Of a DNA stretch of 64,000 nt, positions 1 to 9,094 are shown piece by piece. The position numbers and the translations under genes were made by a program. The stretch is taken from positions 124,001 through 188,000 of the forward strand of contig CAWFJE010000005.1 of assembly GCA_963816155.1 (NCBI GenBank). Direction: 5' to 3'. Source of the stretch: JAXGXJ01 sp963816155 (lineage in GTDB: Bacteria; Actinomycetota; Thermoleophilia; RBG-16-64-13). The stretch's first letter is position 1. The number at the start of each line of letters is the position of its first letter. The notes under the pieces are model-generated. The model did not search any database. It worked only from the letters and a program-made list of their open reading frames with translations, and was not told where the DNA came from.

Positions 1-2214
1 CATGATGGACACCTGATCGGCCTTCGCCAGCCGGGCGGCTTCGAGAGCCCGCTCCCGCTCCCCCTCCCCGGCGCCGATGGCCTCAGCCAGATAGCCGCAC
101 AGCGCCACCAGGCGATCGGACTTGTCCTTCATACTCCCGGCTTTCTCGTGGAACACGATCTTGCCGAGTTGAGCCACCATCTCCTCGAGGCCGGTGGCCT
201 TGTCCTTGTCGAAGGAGAATTCAGCGTCCTCGATCCTGCCCTCCAGCACCCTCTCGTTGCCGGCCGTTATCTGCGGACTCCAGGCAGGATCACCGTTGCT
301 GACATACAGGAAGGTGCTGGACAGACCCGCCTCGGCGTCCACAAGCGGGAAGTAACGCTGGTGCGACTGCATGGCCGTGACCAACACCTCGGCGGGCAAG
401 GTCAGATGCCGGCTGCTGAACCCGCCGGCCACCACGGTGGGCCACTCGACCAAGAAGAGGACCTCCTCCATCTTGCCGTTGGGGTCGGTCACAGTAAGGG
501 CGCGCTCGGCGGCCATACGTTCCAACTCCGCCCACAGCAGCCGCTCTCGCTCTTCGTGATCGACGACCACGGCCACAGACCTCATGGCCGCCACATAGTC
601 CGCGGGGCGCGCGATGTCAACGTAGCCCCCCATCCAGCGATGTCCTCGGCTGGAACGCCCTGAAGTGAGGCCGGCGATGCCGAAGGGGATGACGTCCTCG
701 CCCCACAGAGCCACCAGCCAGCGCACGGGACGCGAGAAGCGCAGATCGCGATGGCCCCAGCGCATGTTCTTGGGGAAATACATGTCGCGCACGATCTTCA
801 GACAGATATCCGAAAGGAGCGACGTGGTGGCCCGGCTCTCGCTCCGAGTCACGTAGTACACGAAACTCCGCCCCGCCTCCTCCCGCACCTCCAAGTCGGC
901 GGGACTGACCCCTTTGGCGCGGGCAAAGCCCTCGGCGGCCTTCGTCGGCCGGCCCTCGGCGTCGAACGCTGCCTCGAGGGCCGGTCCGCGCTGCACGATC
1001 TCGCGCGGCACCTGTTCTCCCGGCACGCCCGCGACACTCACCGCGATGCGGCGCGGAGACACCCACACCCGCACGTCCTCGGCCTTCACCTCGATGCCCT
1101 CCGCCCCGAACAACCCCGCCACCCGGGCGGGGAGCAGGTCGATAGCGGCACGACAGGCGGAGGCCGGCATCTCCTCGGTGCCTATCTCCAGGAGAAAGTC
1201 GCGATCCCCCCGGTCGTCAGCCGAGATCCAGTCGGTCCGTCCGGCGCCTGCAACAGCAGAGTCGACGGCGGTCTCTGCGACTTCCGAGGCGAGGCCGGCT
1301 TCCGGGACGGGAGCGAATCCCGAGGCGAGGGCGGTCTCCGCGGCGCCCGCAGCCACCTGGCCCAATTGCCGGGCATATCCCTCGGCCACCTTGCGGGCCA
1401 GGTTGCGTACGCGCGCGATGTACCCGGTGCGCTCGGTGACGCTGACGGCTCCGCGGGCGTCGAGCACATTGAACGTGTGCGACGTCTTGAGGACGAAGTC
1501 GTAGGCCGGGCGGACCAGCCCCAACTCCAGACAGCGTTCGCACTCGCGCTCGTAGTCCCCGAAGGCCTTCTGCAGCATGCCGATATCAGCGGCTTCGAAG
1601 TGGTAGACGGAGTATTCGGCTTCGTTCTTCTTGTGCACGTCGCCGTAGGTGACACCCGGTACCCACTCGAGATCGTAGACGCTGTCGACGCCCTGCAGAT
1701 ACATAGCCAGGCGCTCGGTCCCATAGGTGAGTTCCACGCTGGGCGGGTCGAGGTCGATGCCCCCCACCTGCTGGAAGTAGGTGAACTGCGTGGCTTCCAT
1801 GCCGTCGATCCAGACCTCCCAACCCAAGCCCCACGCCCCGAGGGTGGGCGACTCCCAGTCGTCCTCCACAAAACGGACGTCGTGGTGCGAAAGGTCGATG
1901 CCCAGGTGTTCGAGGGAGGCAAGATAGAGGTCTTGGATATTGTCGGGGCAGGGCTTGATGATCACCTGATACTGGTAGTAGTGCCCCAGCCGGTAGGGGT
2001 TCTCGCCGTAGCGACCATCGGTGGGACGGATAGAGGGTTCCACATAGGCCACGCGCCAAGGCTCCGGACCCAGCACCTTCAGGAATGTCGCCGGATTGAA
2101 GGTCCCTGCTCCGACCTCCGTGTGGTGGGGCTGCCAGATGATGCACCCCTGTTTGGCCCAGAATTCTTCCAAGCCCAGAAGGACGTCTTGAAACGTGGGC
2201 TTCTCTACCCTCAC
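1..2214 (-). CDS. glyQS: Glycyl-tRNA synthetase, fused alpha-beta chain (3' end beyond window)
   Basis: Charges tRNA-Gly in the cytoplasm. The frame opens with a GTG at 2214 preceded by a GAAGTGAGG stretch and is open to the window edge (738 codons). Residues 1-290 match the alpha chain (IIWQPHHTEVGAGTFNPAT, then GLGWEVWIDGMEATQFTYF, then LKTSHTFNVLDARGAVSVTER). An Ala/Gly/Glu-rich linker of about 55 residues (around 1225-1375) leads into the beta chain, whose hallmark start DFLLEIGTEEMPA lies near 1170-1200. I checked the junction codon by codon and it is in frame, so this is a true fusion rather than separate glyQ and glyS. It is the last gene of the minus-strand kinase/cell-wall run, 76 bp after pknB. 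The C-terminal part (end of the beta chain) is missing from the window. Confidence 0.93.
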   Translation of the reverse strand, partial: MRVEKPTFQDVLLGLEEFWAKQGCIIWQPHHTEVGAGTFNPATFLKVLGPEPWRVAYVEPSIRPTDGRYGENPYRLGHYYQYQVIIKPCPDNIQDLYLASLEHLGIDLSHHDVRFVEDDWESPTLGAWGLGWEVWIDGMEATQFTYFQQVGGIDLDPPSVELTYGTERLAMYLQGVDSVYDLEWVPGVTYGDVHKKNEAEYSVYHFEAADIGMLQKAFGDYERECERCLELGLVRPAYDFVLKTSHTFNVLDARGAVSVTERTGYIARVRNLARKVAEGYARQLGQVAAGAAETALASGFAPVPEAGLASEVAETAVDSAVAGAGRTDWISADDRGDRDFLLEIGTEEMPASACRAAIDLLPARVAGLFGAEGIEVKAEDVRVWVSPRRIAVSVAGVPGEQVPREIVQRGPALEAAFDAEGRPTKAAEGFARAKGVSPADLEVREEAGRSFVYYVTRSESRATTSLLSDICLKIVRDMYFPKNMRWGHRDLRFSRPVRWLVALWGEDVIPFGIAGLTSGRSSRGHRWMGGYVDIARPADYVAAMRSVAVVVDHEERERLLWAELERMAAERALTVTDPNGKMEEVLFLVEWPTVVAGGFSSRHLTLPAEVLVTAMQSHQRYFPLVDAEAGLSSTFLYVSNGDPAWSPQITAGNERVLEGRIEDAEFSFDKDKATGLEEMVAQLGKIVFHEKAGSMKDKSDRLVALCGYLAEAIGAGEGERERALEAARLAKADQVSIM

Positions 2215-2290
2215 TGTGTACCTCACTTCGCGGTGTGTGGGCCCTGCTGAATCAGTCGAACCGTGAGAAGGGTCGCTCTTCGCCGGCGCC

Positions 2291-4342
2291 CTACGGAGCC
2301 GCCGTGGTTGTGGTCGGCGGGGCCGTAGTCGTGGTCGGCGGCGGGGCCGTGGTGGTGGTCGGCGGCGCTGTGGTCGTGGTCGGCGGAGCTGTGGTGGTGG
2401 TCGTCGACGGCGGCTCCTTGGCCACGCTGATCTGCACCGTGCTGCCCTTCTCGACCGTCACTCCCGCTGTGGGACTCTGCTCAAGGACCTGCCCCGGTGG
2501 GTAGTCAGGGGTCTCGATCGTCACCACGTAGGCCTGCAGCTCGTACAGAGCCAACTTGGCCACCGCCTGCTGCCGGGTCAAGCCCACGACCGCCGGGACC
2601 TTGACTGTGGTGAGAGGGGGAGCGTTGCTCACGTAGATGGTGACCACTGCCCCCGGCTCCACCTGCTCGCCCCCTGGCGGATCCTGGTCCACCACGGTAC
2701 CGCCCACCTCAGTCGAGTCCACCTCCTCCACCCTGGGAGTCAGTCCCAACCCCTCGACCAACAACACAGCCGCGTCCTGGTTCCGCCCGATGAGGAGCGG
2801 CACCTGGACGGTGTTGGCCTGGATGGCGACGACGATGGTGACTTTGCTGCCGGCCTTCACCTCCTTCCCCGGCTCAGGGTTCTGGCGCAGGACGGTGCCC
2901 GGGTCCTTGTCGGTGCTGGCTTCCTCCTTGTCTACCACGACGAGCCCCAGCGCACCCAGCTCTTGGGCCGCCTCGATCTGAGTCTTACCGACCACATCGG
3001 GAACCTGGACCATGCCCTCGCCGGAGGAAAGCCACACACTGATGGTCTCCCCGTCGGTCTGTTTTGTCCCCTCCTCCGGATCCTGCCGCGCCACCAGCCC
3101 CGCTTCGACGTCTGCAGAGGCCTGCTCGCCCTCCACCTTCATCTTGAAGCCGGTCATCTCCAGAACCTCGGCCGCATCGTCCTCGCTCAGTCCCAGGACG
3201 CTGGGGACCACCACCAAGTCGCTACTGGTGCTGCCCCAACTGGAGAATATGGCGTAGGCACCGGCACCCAGTGCGATGATGAGGATGAGCACCAGTATCC
3301 AGGGCCAGACGTTCCGTTGATGTCGCGGTTCTTCCCTATACCGTGGGTCTTCCCCGTAGGCGCCGGGCAGAGGAGGCTGATTCATGACCGCGGCCGGATC
3401 GTTGCGACGCACCTGGGTAGACTGCATCGCTGCTGCTGCCCCCACGGCCACCGCAGCCGAGGCGGCCATCACGTTGGTGGGCTGCTCCACATATGCGGCC
3501 GGAGGCAGGATCGGTTTGCCCTCTTGCGCGGCACGAAGATCCTCCAGAAAGGCCTGCGCCGTAAGGTAGCGGTCTGTGGGCTGCTTGCCCAAGGAGCGCA
3601 GGATGACAGCTTCGAGGTTCTCCGGGATAGTGGGAACGAGGGACCGGGGCTGCGGTGGCTGGTCGTGCACATGACTCATGGCCAGCGTGACGGGGTTGTC
3701 GCCATCGAAGGGCAGAGTCCCGGTGGCCATCTCGAACATGAGCACTCCGAGCGAGTACAGGTCCGAAGCCGCCTCGACGGGCCGCCCTTGGGCCTGCTCG
3801 GGTGACAAGTAGTGGGCCGTGCCCATGATGGAGCCGGCTTCCGTCATGGTTGACGCACTGCCCGCCCGGGCAATTCCGAAGTCGGTGACCTTCACCCGGC
3901 CTTCGTTGTCCACGATGATGTTCTGCGGCTTGATGTCGCGGTGGATGACATCCCGCCGATGTGCGAAGCGCAGACCCTCCAGAATCTGGGTGGAGACCGA
4001 GATCACCAGTTCGGCGCTCAGGGGAGCGTACTTGAGGATGATCTCCTTGAGAGTGCGGCCCGGGAGATACTCCATGGCGATGTAGTAGGTGCCCTCAGCC
4101 TCGCCCCTATCGTAGATCTGCACGATGTTGGGGTGGTTGAGGCTGGCGGCGCTGCTGGCCTCGCGACGGAAACGCTCGATGAACTGTTCGTCGTTCGCGT
4201 AGCGGCTGGAGAGGATCTTGAGAGCGACCTGACGGTCCAAGAGGCGATCGGTGGCCAAGAAGACGTCGGCCATGCCGCCGCTGCCCAGCTTACTCAGTAC
4301 CTCGTACCGATTGTCGAACACGCGTCCTATCAAATCCGTCAC
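2291..4342 (-). CDS. pknB: PASTA-domain Ser/Thr protein kinase (PknB family)
   Basis: Membrane kinase that senses peptidoglycan fragments or lipid II through extracellular PASTA domains and phosphorylates cell-division and wall proteins. Kinase domain residues 10-270: Gly loop GSGGMAD (20-26), Lys42 in VALKIL, HRDIKPQN with Asp136, DFG at 154-156. An Ala-rich juxtamembrane stretch is followed by a TM helix (WPWILVLILIIALGAGAYAI, about 346-366) and four PASTA repeats, each with a VP.(V/L).G start. The last 35 or so residues are a Thr/Pro tail of repeated PPTTTT units. The start is GTG at 4342, with GGAGGA only 2-3 nt upstream, so spacing is tight. It lies 82 bp after pbpA in the rodA-pbpA-pknB order typical of actinobacteria. 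Confidence 0.95.
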   Translation of the reverse strand: MTDLIGRVFDNRYEVLSKLGSGGMADVFLATDRLLDRQVALKILSSRYANDEQFIERFRREASSAASLNHPNIVQIYDRGEAEGTYYIAMEYLPGRTLKEIILKYAPLSAELVISVSTQILEGLRFAHRRDVIHRDIKPQNIIVDNEGRVKVTDFGIARAGSASTMTEAGSIMGTAHYLSPEQAQGRPVEAASDLYSLGVLMFEMATGTLPFDGDNPVTLAMSHVHDQPPQPRSLVPTIPENLEAVILRSLGKQPTDRYLTAQAFLEDLRAAQEGKPILPPAAYVEQPTNVMAASAAVAVGAAAAMQSTQVRRNDPAAVMNQPPLPGAYGEDPRYREEPRHQRNVWPWILVLILIIALGAGAYAIFSSWGSTSSDLVVVPSVLGLSEDDAAEVLEMTGFKMKVEGEQASADVEAGLVARQDPEEGTKQTDGETISVWLSSGEGMVQVPDVVGKTQIEAAQELGALGLVVVDKEEASTDKDPGTVLRQNPEPGKEVKAGSKVTIVVAIQANTVQVPLLIGRNQDAAVLLVEGLGLTPRVEEVDSTEVGGTVVDQDPPGGEQVEPGAVVTIYVSNAPPLTTVKVPAVVGLTRQQAVAKLALYELQAYVVTIETPDYPPGQVLEQSPTAGVTVEKGSTVQISVAKEPPSTTTTTAPPTTTTAPPTTTTAPPPTTTTAPPTTTTAAP
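2294..2415 (-). repeat. Tandem Thr/Pro codon repeats encoding the PknB tail
   Basis: About five imperfect copies of a 20-24 bp GC-rich unit encode alternating ACC/ACG runs and CCGCC (TTTTAPP-type peptide) at the extreme C-terminus of the PASTA kinase. Such arrays are prone to slippage, so tail length may vary between strains. The peptide resembles the Thr-rich stalks of two other exported proteins in this window. Confidence 0.75.
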
Positions 4343-4424
4343 ATCCTCCGAAACAACTCAGGCGCCGGTCGCCATACGCGCCCGAAATACTACCTTACTG
4401 GCCGCCACTTGAGACATAGGAGCC

Positions 4425-5822
4425 TCAGCGCGCGCGTAGGGCTGCCAAGATGACCTCCCGAGCAATGGGGGCGGCGACCGTCCCTCCCGTGCCGCCGTTC
4501 TCCACCAGAACGGCGACGACGACCTGTGGATCGGAAGCCGGCGCGAAGGCGGCGAACCAGGCGTGAGGCTCACCATTCTCCACTTCGGCAGTGCCTGTCT
4601 TGCCCGCTACCTGGACGCCGGCGATCGCTGCCGCGGTTCCCGTGCCGTTGTTGACCGCTTCCACCATCAGGTCCGTCATCTGAGCCGCCGTCTCCGCCGA
4701 AATCGGCCTGAGCCAGCTCACAGGCCTCGCCTCATCCAGGACTTTCTGATGGTAGTCGAGCACCTGACTGACTATGTACGGCTTCATGATCTGCCCCCGG
4801 TTGGCGACCGCCGCGGCGGCCAGGGCCATCTCCAGCGGAGTGGCCAAGACTTCGCCCTGTCCGAAGGAGGCCTGGGCCACGTGGGCCTTGTCCATGTTGG
4901 ACGGATCGGGGAAGACACTCTTGGCCCCTCCCAGGGGCCAGGGAGGCGTCTGACCGAAGCCGAAGTCTTCCGCATAGGAGGCCAGAGTATCGGCGCCCAA
5001 TTCGACCCCCACCTTCGCGAACGTGGTGTTGATGCTGAGCGCGAAGGCTTCCGTGAACGTGTGCGCTCCGTAGACTCTGTCTCCATAGTTGTGCACCACA
5101 TACCCGCCGGCCGTGACCGTGCCCGTGTCCACGAACTCCGTGTCGGGTTCGACGACATCTTCCTGGAGACCGGCAGCGGCCATGATGATCTTGAACACTG
5201 AACCCGGAGGATAGAGACCGTAGTTGACCCGGTTGATCAGAGGTCGGTCGGGATCCGAGATGATATCGTCCCAGAGTTCGTTTATCTTGTTGGGGTCGTA
5301 GCGGGGATAGGAGACCATGGCGAGAACGGCTCCGGTCCGCGGGTCGAGAGCAACAACGGCTCCCTTGCGCGCACCCAGCGCCTCCGCAGCCACGCGCTGC
5401 ACGGTCATGTCGACGGTGAGCTTGAGGTCCGCTCCCCGGTGGGCCCGTCCCAGGATCTTGTCCCAGTAGCCGGTGATGCCCATAAGGCCCGACTGTCCCG
5501 ACAGTTCCTCGTTGTAGACCCGCTCGATGCCCGCACGGCCATAGCGAAGGCTGTTGTAACCCAACCACGGCGAGACCAGAGCCCCCTCCGGATACTCGCG
5601 CAGGTAGTACGGCCCTTCCTTGCGATTGACAGCCAGTTCCACCCCGTCCGCGGAGATGATGGCCCCGCGCTCCACTCTCATCTCCCGCTCGATGGCCCGC
5701 GTGTTGGCCGGATGCACCTTGTATTTGGGAGCCGCCCACACCTGCACATAGGTGAGTTGGACGATCAGCGCCACGAAGATGATGGTGAAGAACCAAAGAA
5801 GACGGCGAATGGGGCGTTCCAT
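4425..5822 (-). CDS. pbpA: Class B penicillin-binding protein (PbpA/FtsI family transpeptidase)
   Basis: Peptidoglycan transpeptidase anchored by an N-terminal TM helix (LLWFFTIIFVALIVQLTYVQV, residues 8-28), with its catalytic domain outside the membrane. Catalytic motifs are all present: SVFK with Ser208/Lys211 in PPGSVFKI, SIN at 263-265, and KTG at 408-410. The 465-residue length fits the compact actinobacterial PbpA. The ATG start abuts the rodA stop (5823/5822), so the two are translationally coupled, as expected for a RodA-class B PBP glycosyltransferase/transpeptidase pair. It is followed by pknB, whose PASTA domains probably report on the product. Confidence 0.94.
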   Translation of the reverse strand: MERPIRRLLWFFTIIFVALIVQLTYVQVWAAPKYKVHPANTRAIEREMRVERGAIISADGVELAVNRKEGPYYLREYPEGALVSPWLGYNSLRYGRAGIERVYNEELSGQSGLMGITGYWDKILGRAHRGADLKLTVDMTVQRVAAEALGARKGAVVALDPRTGAVLAMVSYPRYDPNKINELWDDIISDPDRPLINRVNYGLYPPGSVFKIIMAAAGLQEDVVEPDTEFVDTGTVTAGGYVVHNYGDRVYGAHTFTEAFALSINTTFAKVGVELGADTLASYAEDFGFGQTPPWPLGGAKSVFPDPSNMDKAHVAQASFGQGEVLATPLEMALAAAAVANRGQIMKPYIVSQVLDYHQKVLDEARPVSWLRPISAETAAQMTDLMVEAVNNGTGTAAAIAGVQVAGKTGTAEVENGEPHAWFAAFAPASDPQVVVAVLVENGGTGGTVAAPIAREVILAALRAR

Positions 5823-7187
5823 CTACGCCTCTGCTTCCGCGGACCGCGGACTGGGCTCACTCTGCGCTGGCGCCCGGAGAGCAGGCGCCGCCTGCGCCAC
5901 CGGTTCCCACTCCTGGCGCGCAACCGTATCGCTGGTGCGCAGCAGCAGCGCCAGCAGCACGAAGTTGGCCACGATGGAACTCCCCCCGTAGCTCACAAAT
6001 GGCAGCGTGATGCCTGTCAGCGGGATCAGTTTGATGACCCCACCGAGGATGAGGAAGGCCTGAAGGCCGAAGATGCTCGTAAGACCGGCCGCCAGCAGGC
6101 GCGAGAAGTCGTCCCGCGCCCGAGCCGCGATGCGAAGGCCCCGGCCCACGAAGATGAGGTAGAGCAGGATGATGCCCACAGCGCCCACCAAGCCCAACTC
6201 TTCCGCGATGGCGGAGAAGATGAAGTCGGTCTCCAGCGCCGGGATGATGGAGTTGCCCGACTGAAGCAGTAGGTAGCCTTGGCCCAATCCTTGCCCCAGG
6301 ATGCCTCCGGCCGCCAGAGCGAACAAGGACTGCACTATCTGGTATCCGCGACCGCTGGTGTCCTGCCAGGGGTCGAGCCAGATGTCCACGCGCGTCTGCA
6401 CGTGAGGGAAGATGTAGTAGAGAAGGGCCGCGCCCGCGAAGAACAAGGCCAGACCAACAAGCACGTAGAAGAAACGACCGGTGGCCACGTAGAGGAGAGC
6501 CAGCAACGCTCCGAAGAAGAGGAGGCTGGTGCCCAAGTCCTTCATGAAGATCATGAGGACCATGGAGAGGCCCCAAATGGTCAGCAGAGGGGCCAGGTAC
6601 CGCAGCGGAGGAAGCGGCAGGCCCAGTATCCGTCGGGTGCTCACCGTCAGCACCTCGCGGATGTCGACCAAGTAGGCGGCGAAGAAGATCACCAGAAGGA
6701 TCTTGCCGAACTCGGCCGGTTGGAAGCGCACCGGTCCCATGACCACCCACAGCCGAGCCCCGTTGATCTCTCGTCCAAAGCCCGCCGTGAAGAGCAGGAG
6801 CAAGATGCCGGCGATACCGATGATGTAGCGATATTCCTTCAGCCACTCCAGCCTGCGCACGAAGACCAGTGTGAGAAGGAAAGCCGCCAGACCCACCACC
6901 AGCCACAGGGACTGTTGCCGCGCCAACTGCTCGTCGAGGCGGAAGATGACCAGGATACCCAGGGTCGACAGCAGGGCGGTAACCGGCAGCAGGTAGGGGT
7001 CGGCGTACGGAGCCAGAAACCTCCGGCCTACGTGGGCGACAAAGAACAGCGCCAAGAACACACCGCCATACAGCAGCGAAGACCAGGTGAGCAGGGACGA
7101 CTTGGTGGTGTAGACGAGAGCGAACCCCAGAGTCGTCAGCACCAGCGCGGGGATGAGGAAGAGCAGCTCGCGGTTGCTGGTCTTCAC
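5823..7187 (-). CDS. rodA: SEDS-family peptidoglycan glycosyltransferase (RodA/FtsW)
   Basis: Polytopic membrane glycosyltransferase that polymerises lipid II. About twelve hydrophobic helices span residues 5-425. The SEDS signature appears near the C-terminus as KLIPLTGITLPFVSYGGSS, with FGREINGARLWV and GPVRFQPAEFGKI in the middle. RodA and FtsW cannot be separated from sequence alone. Position beside PbpA and PknB favours the RodA role. A short Pro/Ala/Glu-rich cytoplasmic tail ends the protein. The start (7187) overlaps the phosphatase stop by 4 bp (ATGA type), showing translational coupling. Confidence 0.93.
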   Translation of the reverse strand: MKTSNRELLFLIPALVLTTLGFALVYTTKSSLLTWSSLLYGGVFLALFFVAHVGRRFLAPYADPYLLPVTALLSTLGILVIFRLDEQLARQQSLWLVVGLAAFLLTLVFVRRLEWLKEYRYIIGIAGILLLLFTAGFGREINGARLWVVMGPVRFQPAEFGKILLVIFFAAYLVDIREVLTVSTRRILGLPLPPLRYLAPLLTIWGLSMVLMIFMKDLGTSLLFFGALLALLYVATGRFFYVLVGLALFFAGAALLYYIFPHVQTRVDIWLDPWQDTSGRGYQIVQSLFALAAGGILGQGLGQGYLLLQSGNSIIPALETDFIFSAIAEELGLVGAVGIILLYLIFVGRGLRIAARARDDFSRLLAAGLTSIFGLQAFLILGGVIKLIPLTGITLPFVSYGGSSIVANFVLLALLLRTSDTVARQEWEPVAQAAPALRAPAQSEPSPRSAEAEA

Positions 7188-8581
7188 TGCACCGCGTTCA
7201 ACGAACGGAGGAAGTTCTGCCCTTCCACCTTGCTCGTCAGTTCGTGAGTATCGATACGCTCTTTCACGTACGCCGGGAGTGTGTCGTAGAGCACTGTGCC
7301 CTGCTCGATCACAGATGACAGCCCGATCCCGAAGATGCTCGTAGGCAGACCGTTATACAAAGCCACGAAACCCTCATTGGTGCCCACGTAGTAGACCGCG
7401 GAGTTGAAAACGGCGAAGCCGCCGACGACCACCACGAGCAGGACCAGCAAGACGACCGTGATGATCAACCACCGACGCCGGCGACTCTTGCGCGACGAGA
7501 CCTCCAGCTCCCCCGAGACCCCCGGTTGGGGATCACCACTTGGCGTGGTCGGCGACCGCTCAGATGCCGCCTCGGTATCACCCTGGGAAGAGTATCGGCC
7601 CCCCAGGCGCCCGCCCAGCTTTCCCAGCGCCGCCGCGCTGACCCCCTTCAGTGAACCGGTGACCGAACCGGACCGCTGGCCGGCCACAGCCCTGTCCACG
7701 GGGCCGAGGATGATCTCATCGTCGTCCGTCTGCGGCCCGTGACCCGGCTCCGTCTGGGTCTCCATGGGCCCGGCCTCGCCCGTCTCGGCGCCGGCGGTCT
7801 CTGCCGCGGCGATATCCGCAGCGGCGGCCTCCGTGCCGTCGATGTTCGCATCATCGGCGCCGGCAGTTCCTTCGTCCGGCAGCACGTCCACCACGATCAC
7901 GGTGACGTTATCCTCGCCACCTGCGGCCAGGGCGGCAGCCACCAGAAGATCGGCCACCTCTTGGGCCTCCCCAGTCCAGCCCAAAGCCTCTTCGATGTCG
8001 GGATCGGAGACCATACCTGAGAGCCCGTCACTGCACAACAGCAGACGGTCGCCCGGCCGGACCCCCACCTCCACGAGATCGGGCTCGAGTTCTCGCTCGG
8101 TCCCCAGTGCCTTGGTGATGACGCTGCGGTGGGGATGGATGGCCGCCTCGGCCGCGGTCAACTCACCCCGGCGCATCATCTCGGCCACCCAGGAATGATC
8201 GTCGGTGAGTTGGCGAAGCGCGCCGTCATGCAGAAGATAGGCGCGGGAATCGCCCACGTGGACGAGCGTCAGCGTGTCTTCGCCGGCCAGAGCCGCCGTC
8301 AGCGTCGTGCCCATGCCTTGTAGACTCGCCTCACCACCGCTGCGTTGCGCTATGGCCCGGTTGATCTCTTTCACTATCTCGACCAAGGCCGGCCCATCGG
8401 CGGTCGTCGGATCGGCCTGGAGAAGTCCTCGGCAGGCCATCTCCGAAGCGACCTCGCCCGCTCGAGCGCCCCCCATGCCGTCGCACACGGCGTAGAGACC
8501 ACGGCGCAAGAGGTAGGAGTCCTCATTGGTCTGGCGCACCATGCCCACGTTGCTCGCGTAGCCGGGCAGCAGGCGCATCAA
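7184..8581 (-). CDS. pstP: PP2C-family Ser/Thr phosphatase with C-terminal TM helix (PstP-like)
   Basis: Reverses phosphorylation by the neighbouring kinases. PPM-fold metal ligands are visible: NEDS with Asp21, DGMGG with Asp34, GDSRAYLL, SDGLSGMV and GGEDNVTVIVV near residue 220. A low-complexity acidic Ala/Glu/Thr linker (about residues 235-365) leads to one TM helix (WLIITVVLLVLLVVVVGGF, about 370-390) and a 75-residue extracytoplasmic tail with no recognised domain. This matches the layout of mycobacterial PstP. The ATG overlaps the fhaB stop by 4 bp, and the start context is the ATGATGCGC doublet. Confidence 0.94.
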   Translation of the reverse strand: MMRLLPGYASNVGMVRQTNEDSYLLRRGLYAVCDGMGGARAGEVASEMACRGLLQADPTTADGPALVEIVKEINRAIAQRSGGEASLQGMGTTLTAALAGEDTLTLVHVGDSRAYLLHDGALRQLTDDHSWVAEMMRRGELTAAEAAIHPHRSVITKALGTERELEPDLVEVGVRPGDRLLLCSDGLSGMVSDPDIEEALGWTGEAQEVADLLVAAALAAGGEDNVTVIVVDVLPDEGTAGADDANIDGTEAAAADIAAAETAGAETGEAGPMETQTEPGHGPQTDDDEIILGPVDRAVAGQRSGSVTGSLKGVSAAALGKLGGRLGGRYSSQGDTEAASERSPTTPSGDPQPGVSGELEVSSRKSRRRRWLIITVVLLVLLVVVVGGFAVFNSAVYYVGTNEGFVALYNGLPTSIFGIGLSSVIEQGTVLYDTLPAYVKERIDTHELTSKVEGQNFLRSLNAVQ

Positions 8582-9075
8582 CGCACCTCTACCTGGAAGA
8601 TGGTGTCCCCCACCTCCACGCGGTCACCGGGACGCAGGTCGCGCGCTCCCGTTATCGGCTGGCCGTTGACCAGCGTGTTGTTGGTGCTGTGCAGGTCCTC
8701 GACCTGGAAGGAGGTGGCACCCGCCTCGAAGAGGGCGTGCTTGGAGGAGACGAACGTATCGTCGAGGTAGATGTCCATCTCCGCGGCCCGTCCCGCCATG
8801 GCGGTCGCACCGGGCGGGAAGGCAAAAGCTTCCCCCACCTGCAGCTGCGGGCTCTTCAGCACCACAAGAGTCCAGGTCTGACCACCTGAGCGAGGCGGTC
8901 CAGCCACGTATCCCACCTCTGCGCCCCTGGAGTCGGTCGGCCGGTACGCGTGCCGACCCCCCACGGGGAGGGAGTAGCGCAGATCGCGGTTGACCGTGCT
9001 GACCACCCTCCAGATGAAGAGATAGAGCACTATCAAGAAGATGAACTTGCCGGCGAGTAGCACTATCTGCAGCAT
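8578..9075 (-). CDS. fhaB: FhaB/FipA-like membrane-anchored FHA protein
   Basis: Small phosphothreonine-binding adaptor. I chose ATG 9075 (165 residues) because it gives a start directly on the TM helix (MLQIVLLAGKFIFLIVLYLF, residues 1-20) and has GAGG 8 nt upstream. A longer frame starting at 9141 would run into fhaA. The FHA domain occupies roughly residues 75-165, with a degenerate GRAAEMDIYLDD arm and the core SSKHALFE ... HSTNNTLVNG. In mycobacteria the equivalent protein is a substrate and partner of the kinases, linking them to RodA/PbpA. It is tightly coupled to the PP2C gene. Confidence 0.92.
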   Translation of the reverse strand: MLQIVLLAGKFIFLIVLYLFIWRVVSTVNRDLRYSLPVGGRHAYRPTDSRGAEVGYVAGPPRSGGQTWTLVVLKSPQLQVGEAFAFPPGATAMAGRAAEMDIYLDDTFVSSKHALFEAGATSFQVEDLHSTNNTLVNGQPITGARDLRPGDRVEVGDTIFQVEVR

Positions 9076-9094
9076 GGCATCATCCTCGACTTGC

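Noticed and set aside
751..2250. 499-codon plus-strand frame
   Set aside because: Fully antisense to the glycyl-tRNA synthetase, whose residues are strongly conserved.
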